Part shown: piece by piece, positions 13,434-18,570 of the stretch
Layout of the letters: each line of letters begins with the position of its first letter
Position numbering within the stretch: position 1 is the stretch's first letter
Origin: Streptosporangiaceae bacterium
Lineage (GTDB): Bacteria; Actinomycetota; Actinomycetes; Streptosporangiales; Streptosporangiaceae
Assembly: GCA_030045175.1 (NCBI GenBank)
Contig: JASIBM010000055.1
Location: 1 to 18,570, forward strand
Reading direction: 5' to 3'
Length of the DNA stretch: 18,570 bases
Translations under genes and position numbers: made by a program
Notes under the pieces: model-generated
What the model was told of the DNA's origin: nothing
Seen by the model: the letters and a program-made list of their open reading frames with translations, nothing else
The model's database searches: none

Positions 13434-13438
13434 ATAAT
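13433..13438 (+). promoter_or_regulatory. -10 element of the lectin-like gene (leaderless)
   Basis: GATAAT lies 8 nt before the ATG at 13447, so the transcript probably starts at or very near the start codon, in line with the missing ribosome binding site. The -35 position falls inside the third 49-bp repeat copy and does not match TTGACA. Confidence 0.5.
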
Positions 13439-13446
13439 TGCTGGTT

Positions 13447-14127
13447 ATGCCGGGCTCGCTGAGCATGCGTTCGCGCCGAGCCGAGGGATCCTGGGTCCCC
13501 CGGCTGGTCGGCGTCGGCGTCGTTGGCGTGATCGCGGCCGGCGGCCTGGTCTACCTCGGGGTCGCGAACCACCAGCACGCGACGAGCCACCTGCCGCACT
13601 CGGCTAGCGAGCACCCGACCCCGTCCGCGCGCGTTGTCGCTCAGCAGACGGTGGGCTTGATCGACTTCGGCCCCTACGACGACGGTGACCCGATCGCGGG
13701 CGATACCGACGATCACCCGCTGATGCTCGTGCCCGCCAAGGGTGACCTGCTGCGCTTCGTAGCGATCCCGCCGTCGATGATCACGAACGGCCAGCCGCAG
13801 TGGACCGCCGATCAGATGGCTGACGGCACCGAGATCTTCATCTTCAACCCCACGGGCAGGTGCCTCGCTGCCCCGCCGCACGCCGGGCGGGCCGAGCTCG
13901 CGCGCTGCACGGCCGGTCGCGGCGAGCGCTGGCGGCCGGTTCATCAGGCGACCTTCTCCGGTCAGCCGTTCGCCGCCTACGCCAACGTCCAGACCGGCGA
14001 TTGCCTGACCGCCCCGGCCCAGCCGACCAAGGAGGGCCTGCCCGCCAGGCCAGGACCGGCAACGCTGGCGGCATGCGGCCCGGCTCGCACCAAGTCCCAG
14101 GAGATCGCGTTCTGGTGGACCGCTTAG
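13447..14127 (+). CDS. Membrane-anchored protein with ricin-like beta-trefoil features
   Basis: From the ATG at 13447 the protein has 226 residues. A basic N-terminus (MRSRRAEG) precedes one TM helix or uncleaved signal anchor (about 18-40, VPRLVGVGVVGVIAAGGLVYLGVA in two parts). A His/Ser/Pro-rich linker (41-62) leads to an exported domain. Residues 137-161 (GRCLAAPPHAGRAEL, then ARCTAGRGERW) and 184-210 (GDCLTAP ... ATLAACG) show the C-L ... L-x-x-C ... W spacing of ricin-type lectin repeats, with likely disulfides Cys139-Cys154 and Cys186-Cys210. It may bind cell-surface or environmental glycans. It converges with the anti-sigma gene with only 6 bp between stops. Confidence 0.75.
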   Translation: MPGSLSMRSRRAEGSWVPRLVGVGVVGVIAAGGLVYLGVANHQHATSHLPHSASEHPTPSARVVAQQTVGLIDFGPYDDGDPIAGDTDDHPLMLVPAKGDLLRFVAIPPSMITNGQPQWTADQMADGTEIFIFNPTGRCLAAPPHAGRAELARCTAGRGERWRPVHQATFSGQPFAAYANVQTGDCLTAPAQPTKEGLPARPGPATLAACGPARTKSQEIAFWWTA

Positions 14128-14133
14128 CTGGGA

Positions 14134-14688
14134 CTAGCCAGCATCCCTCAGCGCCCAGCCACCCAGGACGAGCGGTGAATCGTCACGGAGCTCGATCCGC
14201 TTGCGCAGTTGCACGACGGTGCCGCGGCCGCGGCCGGTCTTCAGGCTGACATCGTCGACGCAGGCTCGCATGATCGCCAGGCCCCTGCCAGACTCGGGTA
14301 GCTGGGCTACATCCGTGCCCCTCGCGCGGCGGCGCAGCAGCGTGACCGGCCGCACCGGTGGCCGGCGCCGATGCACGCTGCGGGACCTTAGCCCGGACGA
14401 GTTGAAGCCGCGGCCGTTGTCGTGCACCTCAAGCACGCACCGGTCCTTGTCGACGCCGACAACCACCTCGAAGCTGAGCCCCGCTCCTGCGTGTTTCAGC
14501 ACGTTGGTGCAGGCCTCGGTCACGGCAAGGAGCAGGTCGAAGACGCAGTCAGGATCGACGCCGAGCCGGATGAGGGTGTCGCCGAGCACGTGGCGCATGC
14601 CAGGAATGCTGATCGACTCTGGCGGAAACACCAAGCTGAACCGAACATCGCTGGCCGGTTCCTGCGAGTGCCATGCCCGAGCTCGCAT
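14134..14688 (-). CDS. ATP-binding protein, RsbW-type HATPase (anti-sigma factor)
   Basis: From the ATG at 14688 the protein has 184 residues. It is a HATPase_c domain of the RsbW/SpoIIAB type: N box LAVTEACTNVLKHA (54-67, Glu58 and Asn62), G1 box DNGRGF (90-95), an Arg-rich ATP lid (96-128) and G2 box GRGLAIM (134-140). Such proteins are Ser kinases that sequester a sigma factor and phosphorylate an anti-anti-sigma partner; actinomycetes have many orphan copies. No sigma or STAS gene is adjacent, so the partner is elsewhere. GAGGAGCGA precedes the ATG at 14688; an upstream ATG at 14754 is open but less supported. The Arg-rich insert in the lid is longer than usual. Confidence 0.87.
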   Translation of the reverse strand: MRARAWHSQEPASDVRFSLVFPPESISIPGMRHVLGDTLIRLGVDPDCVFDLLLAVTEACTNVLKHAGAGLSFEVVVGVDKDRCVLEVHDNGRGFNSSGLRSRSVHRRRPPVRPVTLLRRRARGTDVAQLPESGRGLAIMRACVDDVSLKTGRGRGTVVQLRKRIELRDDSPLVLGGWALRDAG

Positions 14689-14913
14689 TCGCTCCTCAGT
14701 TCCTCGACCCTCGCTACCTGGGCTTATCGCTTCCGCCGACGTACCGCTGCGCACCGCTTACATTGTGTACGTTTCCAGAGCCGGACCGTAGTAACCCTTA
14801 AACTCGGGCGATCTTTGGGCGAACAGTATCGTTCTTTCTGGTCAACAGCTTCCTATCGGCACGCTGGTGGCAGGCCTTGTGCTCACCGGTGCTCCGCCGT
14901 GGCGAGGCGGCAC

Positions 14914-14944
14914 TTGACCGAACCGGCGGATGGCCGAGTACTGT
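14914..14944 (+). promoter_or_regulatory. Candidate promoter of the 2-oxoacid dehydrogenase operon
   Basis: TTGACC (14914-14919) and TACTGT (14939-14944) with a 19-nt spacer, slightly long. It would give a leader of about 60 nt before the GTG at 15011. Confidence 0.4.
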
Positions 14945-14948
14945 CACT

Positions 14949-14986
14949 GCGGAACCGCAAAGTCCGACCGCCGGCTAACGCCGGCG
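14949..14986 (+). other. Leader hairpins before E1 alpha
   Basis: GCGG-AA-CCGC (14949-14958) and CGCCGGC-TAAC-GCCGGCG (14969-14986) form two compact stem-loops between the proposed transcript start and the AAGGAG ribosome binding site (14999-15004). They could be a protein or RNA control point; nothing matches a known riboswitch. Confidence 0.35.
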
Positions 14987-15010
14987 CTCCGAGCACGCAA
15001 GGAGTGGCAC

Positions 15011-16276
15011 GTGGCCGTCAAAGCTGCCGGGCGAGCTGCCTCCCGACCTAACGACAAGCCGTCCCCTGGAGGCTCTGGCGGGTCATCCCCCAGGGCCAGC
15101 ACCGCGCGGGGTTCTGGGCCATCGGGGCCCGGGGTGTCCCCGGACGACGCTGTGTCCCCCAGGGCTGACACCGCGCCTGAGCTCATCCAGCTTCTTACCC
15201 CCGAGGGAGAGCGGACCGAGCACCCCGACTATCCGCTTGAGTTGTCCGCCGACGAGATCAAGTCGCTATACCGCGACCTGGTCCTGGTGCGAAGGATCGA
15301 TTTCGAGGCGATCGCCCTGCAGCGTCAGGGCGAGCTGGGCATCTGGGCTTCGCTGCTCGGGCAGGAGGCCGCCCAGGTCGGCTCCGGCCGGGCTCTCCAG
15401 CCGCGTGACATGGCCTTCCCGACCTACCGCGAGCACGGCGTCGCCTGGTGCCGTGGGCTCGACCCGGCCAAGCTGCTCGAGCTCTTCCGCGGGGTCAGCC
15501 ACGGCGGCTGGGACCCGAAGGAGCACAACTTCCACCTGTACACGATCGTCATCGGCGCGCAGACCCTGCACGCCACCGGGTACGCGATGGGCGTCCAGCG
15601 CGACGGCGCGGTCGGCGAGGACGGCGAGGCGGTGATCGTCTACTTCGGCGACGGCGCGACCAGCCAGGGCGACGTCAATGAGGCGTTCATCTGGGCGTCG
15701 GTCGCCAACGCCCCGGTCGTGTTCTTCTGCCAGAACAATCAGTGGGCGATCTCCGAGCCACTCGACCGGCAGAGCCGGATTCCGCTCTATCAGCGGGCAC
15801 GCGGCTTTGGCTTTCCCGGCGTGCGGGTGGACGGCAACGACGTGTTTGCCTGCCTCGCGGTGACCCGCAAGGCGATGCAGGCCGCGCGCGAGGGCCAGGG
15901 GCCGACGCTGATCGAGGCGTACACGTACCGGATGGGTGCGCACACGACCACCGACGACCCGACCAGGTACCGCCTGTCGGCCGAGCTTGAGGCGTGGAAG
16001 CTGAAGGATCCGATCGAGCGAGTCAGGCAGTACCTGGTCCGCTCTGGCATGGCCGACGAGGACTTCTTCGCCGCTATCAGCGCCGAAGCCGACGAGGTCG
16101 GCGGCGCTGTGCGCAAGTCCTGCCTGGAAATGCCCGACCCTGACCCGGTCTCGATGTTCGACCACGTCTACGTCGAGCCGACCGCGCTGGTCGAGCGGGA
16201 GCGAGTCCAGCTCGCCGCCTATCTCAGCTCCTTCGCCGACGAGGAGTCCACGGCAGCAAAGGAGACCGCGCGATGA
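15011..16276 (+). CDS. 2-oxoacid dehydrogenase E1 component, alpha subunit (branched-chain 2-oxoacid or pyruvate)
   Basis: From the GTG at 15011 (AAGGAG, 6 nt spacing) the protein has 421 residues. Residues 1-75 are a disordered Ser/Gly/Pro-rich extension. The thiamine diphosphate motif GDGATSQGD (213-221) ending at QNNQWAIS (241-248) fits the GDG...NN signature, and RMGAHTTTDDPTRYR (307-321) is the conserved active-site loop. The subunit decarboxylates the 2-oxoacid on ThDP and passes the acyl group to the E2 lipoyl arm, with the E1 beta subunit. The gene order alpha-beta-E2 is that of actinomycete bkdABC clusters, where the complex feeds branched-chain fatty acid and polyketide precursors; pyruvate cannot be excluded. 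The gene overlaps E1 beta by ATGA. Confidence 0.95.
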   Translation: MAVKAAGRAASRPNDKPSPGGSGGSSPRASTARGSGPSGPGVSPDDAVSPRADTAPELIQLLTPEGERTEHPDYPLELSADEIKSLYRDLVLVRRIDFEAIALQRQGELGIWASLLGQEAAQVGSGRALQPRDMAFPTYREHGVAWCRGLDPAKLLELFRGVSHGGWDPKEHNFHLYTIVIGAQTLHATGYAMGVQRDGAVGEDGEAVIVYFGDGATSQGDVNEAFIWASVANAPVVFFCQNNQWAISEPLDRQSRIPLYQRARGFGFPGVRVDGNDVFACLAVTRKAMQAAREGQGPTLIEAYTYRMGAHTTTDDPTRYRLSAELEAWKLKDPIERVRQYLVRSGMADEDFFAAISAEADEVGGAVRKSCLEMPDPDPVSMFDHVYVEPTALVERERVQLAAYLSSFADEESTAAKETAR

Positions 16277-17256
16277 CCAGCCTCACCCTGTCGAGGGCGC
16301 TGAACGAGGGCCTGCGCAAGGCCATGGAAAACGACCCGAAGGTGCTGATCATGGGCGAGGACGTCGGCAAGCTAGGCGGCGTCTTCCGGGTGACCGACGG
16401 CCTGCAGAAGGATTTCGGCGAGGACCGGGTGATCGACACTCCGCTGGCCGAGTCCGGCATCGTGGGCACGGCGATCGGGCTGGCGCTGCGCGGCTACCGG
16501 CCGGTCTGCGAGATCCAGTTCGACGGCTTCGTGTACCCCGCGTTCGACCAGATCGTCTCGCAGCTCGCCAAGATGCCGTTCAGGTCGCTCGGCAAGCTGA
16601 GGCTGCCGGTGACCGTGCGGATCCCGTGCGGCGGTGGCATCGGCGCGGTCGAGCACCACAGCGAGTCGCCCGAGGTGCTCTTCGTGCACACGGCTGGCCT
16701 CCGGGTGGTGGCGTGCGGCGACCCCGCCGATGCCTATGCGATGATCCAGCAATCGATAAGCTGCGACGACCCGGTCATCTTCTTCGAGCCGAAGCGGCGG
16801 TACTGGGACAAGACCGAGGTCGACCTCGCGGGCGGGGTCGCGGCGGCGTTGCCGCTGGATCGGGCGCGGACCCTGGTGAGCGGCACCGACGTGACGGTCC
16901 TGTGTTACGGGCCCATGGTAAGGACCTGCGTGGAAGCGGCGACCGCCGCCCTCGACGAGGGCCGGTCGGTCGAGGTCATAGACCTGCGCTCGCTGGCGCC
17001 GCTGGACACGGAGTCGGTCTTTGCCTCGGTGCGCAAGACCGGCCGGTGCGTGGTCGTGCACGAGGCGCCGGTGACCGGTGGCCTCGGCGGCGAGATCGCG
17101 GCGACGGTGTCGCAGGAATGCTTCTACCATCTGGAGGCACCAGTGCTGCGGGTCGGCGGATACTCAACGCCCTATCCGCCGTCGCGGATCGAAGAGCACT
17201 ACCTGCCTGATCTCGATCGGGTGCTCGATGCCGTCGATCGCGCGTTCAGCTACTGA
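16273..17256 (+). CDS. 2-oxoacid dehydrogenase E1 component, beta subunit
   Basis: A 327-residue protein, the normal length. LSRALNEGLRKAMENDPKV (6-24) and MGEDVGKLGGVFRVTDGL (27-44) begin the pyrimidine-binding domain. Glu60 in PLAESGIVGTAIGLAL (57-72) is the conserved glutamate that activates ThDP, and EIQFDGFVYPAFDQIV (80-95) follows. The C-terminal transketolase domain carries VTVLCYGPMV and EVIDLRSLAPLD. It forms an alpha2beta2 E1 with the preceding product. ATG at 16273 overlaps the alpha stop (ATGA), so the subunits should be made in equal amounts by coupled translation. Confidence 0.96.
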   Translation: MTSLTLSRALNEGLRKAMENDPKVLIMGEDVGKLGGVFRVTDGLQKDFGEDRVIDTPLAESGIVGTAIGLALRGYRPVCEIQFDGFVYPAFDQIVSQLAKMPFRSLGKLRLPVTVRIPCGGGIGAVEHHSESPEVLFVHTAGLRVVACGDPADAYAMIQQSISCDDPVIFFEPKRRYWDKTEVDLAGGVAAALPLDRARTLVSGTDVTVLCYGPMVRTCVEAATAALDEGRSVEVIDLRSLAPLDTESVFASVRKTGRCVVVHEAPVTGGLGGEIAATVSQECFYHLEAPVLRVGGYSTPYPPSRIEEHYLPDLDRVLDAVDRAFSY

Positions 17257-17268
17257 CGGGGAGGGCTG

Positions 17269-18570
17269 ATGTCTGAGTTGAAGCAGTTCAAGCTCCCCGA
17301 TGTCGGTGAGGGCCTGACCGAGGCAGAGATCGTCAGGTGGCACGTGCGGCCGGGTGACCAGATCACCGTGAACCAGATCATCGTGGAGATCGAGACCGCC
17401 AAGGCGGTGGTCGAGCTGCCGAGCCCGTACCAGGGGGTCGTCGCGGACCTGCTCGTTCCCGAGGGCGCGACCACCGACGTCGGCACCCCGATCATCGCTG
17501 TGCAGGTCGGAGACGGCCCGCCGGCCGCGCCCGCTACAGAGGCGGTATCCAGCCCGCCCGTCATGGGCGCGGTCGAGCCCGGCATACACGGCAGCCCCGC
17601 GCCCAAGGCCGAGCGCCAGGCGGTGCTCGTGGGCTACGGGGTCAAGCTCGGCACGACCACGCGCCGGCCGAAGAAGGCTGTCGCGACACCGACGCCCGCC
17701 GCGGCGAGGGCACCCGCGACACCGACGGCACCCGCGACACCGACGGCACCCGCCGCGCCGACCATGCCTGCCAACGGGACGCTGGGGCGCCTAGAGGCAG
17801 ACCGGAGGCGAGCTGGAGACGCTGCCGTCCTGGCCAAGCCGCCGGTGCGCAAGCTGGCCAAGGACCTGGGCGTGAACCTGACGCTGCTCACGGGCACCGG
17901 GCCGGCTGGGTCGATCACCAGGGAGGACGTCCACGCCGCTGCCGGCGGCCTGGCGCCCGCTGGCCTCGCGGCCGCCGGCGCTGGCGCGGTCACGGCGGGC
18001 CTGGCGGTCGGAACGCGGGTGCAGGGGCCACGGGAGGAGCGGATCGCCATCCGTGGCGTGCGCAAGCACACCGCGGCGGCGGTTGCCTCGAGCGCCTTCA
18101 CCGCGCCGCACGTGACCGAGTTCCTGCAGATCGACATGACCGAGACGATGACCGCGGTCGCGCGGCTGCGGTCGCTGCCCGATTTCGATGGCATCAAGGT
18201 CTCGCCGTTGCTGCTGGTGGCGAAGGCGCTGCTGATCGCCACCGGGCGGCATCCGATGATCAATTCGTCGTGGGACGAGGCCGCGCAGGAGATCGTGGTC
18301 AAGCGCTACGTGAACCTGGGCATCGCCGCGGCCACCGACCGTGGCCTGGTCGTGCCTAACATCAAGGACGCCCAGGCGCTGTCGCTGCCCGATCTGGCGC
18401 GGGCGGTCAACGACCTGGCCGAGACCGCCAGGGCCGGCAAGACCACGGTGGCCGACCTGCAGGGCGGGACGATCACGATCACCAACGTGGGCATCTTCGG
18501 CGTCGACGCGGGCACCCCGATCCTGACCCCCGGCGAGGCGGGGATCCTGGCCTTCGGCCAGGTGAAGGAC
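17269..18570 (+). CDS. 2-oxoacid dehydrogenase E2 component, dihydrolipoyl acyltransferase (3' end outside window)
   Basis: 434 codons are present; the C-terminus is cut. A single lipoyl domain (about 5-80) contains the lipoylation site ETAKA, with Lys45. An Ala/Pro/Thr linker (about 85-180) includes an 18-bp tandem repeat. The peripheral-subunit-binding domain (about 191-222) shows PPVRKLAKDLGVNL and GTGPAGSITREDV. The catalytic acyltransferase core starts near 258 (RIAIRGVRKHTAAAVASSA) and runs to the edge; the catalytic HxxxDG motif would lie beyond the window. The ATG at 17269 follows GGGGAGGG and lies 12 nt after the E1 beta stop. One lipoyl domain fits a branched-chain complex but does not prove it. 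E3 is not in view. Confidence 0.95.
   Translation, partial: MSELKQFKLPDVGEGLTEAEIVRWHVRPGDQITVNQIIVEIETAKAVVELPSPYQGVVADLLVPEGATTDVGTPIIAVQVGDGPPAAPATEAVSSPPVMGAVEPGIHGSPAPKAERQAVLVGYGVKLGTTTRRPKKAVATPTPAAARAPATPTAPATPTAPAAPTMPANGTLGRLEADRRRAGDAAVLAKPPVRKLAKDLGVNLTLLTGTGPAGSITREDVHAAAGGLAPAGLAAAGAGAVTAGLAVGTRVQGPREERIAIRGVRKHTAAAVASSAFTAPHVTEFLQIDMTETMTAVARLRSLPDFDGIKVSPLLLVAKALLIATGRHPMINSSWDEAAQEIVVKRYVNLGIAAATDRGLVVPNIKDAQALSLPDLARAVNDLAETARAGKTTVADLQGGTITITNVGIFGVDAGTPILTPGEAGILAFGQVKD
17710..17763 (+). repeat. 18-bp tandem repeat in the E2 linker
   Basis: GCACCCGCGACACCGACG at 17710-17727 and 17728-17745, with a diverged third copy at 17746-17763. It encodes repeated APATPT units of the flexible linker that lets the lipoyl domain swing between active sites; the unit is in frame, so copy number can vary. 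Confidence 0.9.

Larger units (their letters stand above)
14689..15010. other. Divergent region upstream of the dehydrogenase operon
   Basis: About 320 bases without a gene. It contains the proposed operon promoter (14914-14944) and two leader hairpins. The segment 14760-14870 is comparatively AT-rich, with TTTCCAGAGCC and TTCTTTCTGG-like tracts, and may contain the anti-sigma gene promoter. The frame of E1 alpha is open back to 14930 but the GTG at 15011 is the better start. Confidence 0.55.

Noticed and set aside
13342..13944. 200-codon minus-strand open frame across the lectin gene
   Set aside because: It is a shadow of the lectin gene, and its repeated C-terminus merely reads the 49-bp repeats.

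Overview
The window comes from the chromosome of a high-GC actinomycete. The strongest taxonomic evidence is a 67-residue BldC developmental regulator that matches, from memory, the Streptomyces protein almost residue for residue. Next to it are a DUF3073 protein and an SCP2-like 'sterol carrier family' protein, which I recall near bldC in Streptomyces genomes. GTG starts, frequent stop/start overlaps and probable leaderless promoters fit the same group. No rRNA, tRNA, CRISPR array, transposase or integrase was found.

Left part (1-4675). A NAD-binding 6PGDH/3-hydroxyisobutyrate dehydrogenase-type oxidoreductase (cut at the left edge) lies downstream of a LacI-family repressor; both are on the minus strand. 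Divergent from them is a plus-strand run: a membrane-anchored PP2C Ser/Thr phosphatase of PstP architecture, an SDR oxidoreductase whose GTG overlaps the phosphatase stop, and a small cupin resembling the C-terminal domain of mannose-1-phosphate guanylyltransferase. The run ends at a perfect 15-bp hairpin.

Middle part (4731-10697). First comes a compact block of small regulators: a leaderless XRE repressor, a second BldC-like protein coupled by an ATGA overlap, and an unknown protein, all on the minus strand. A larger XRE protein (plus) converges with, and overlaps by 117 bp, a two-TM protein (minus). Then come two back-to-back GNAT acetyltransferases and an unknown acidic protein whose middle is built from a 15-bp tandem repeat encoding DVAVR-type pentapeptides.

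Right part (10698-18570). bldC is bordered by long gene-poor stretches (about 0.6 kb and 1.0 kb). After these come DUF3073 (+), the SCP2-like gene (-), a triplicated 49-bp repeat, a membrane-anchored ricin-like lectin (+) and an RsbW-type HATPase anti-sigma factor (-). The window ends with a 2-oxoacid (branched-chain or pyruvate) dehydrogenase operon: E1 alpha, E1 beta and E2, the last cut at the right edge.

The most unusual features are the second BldC-like protein within 6 kb of bldC, the repeat-built acidic protein, the promoter-abutting 49-bp triplication, and the PstP-like phosphatase outside the usual cell-division/kinase operon.
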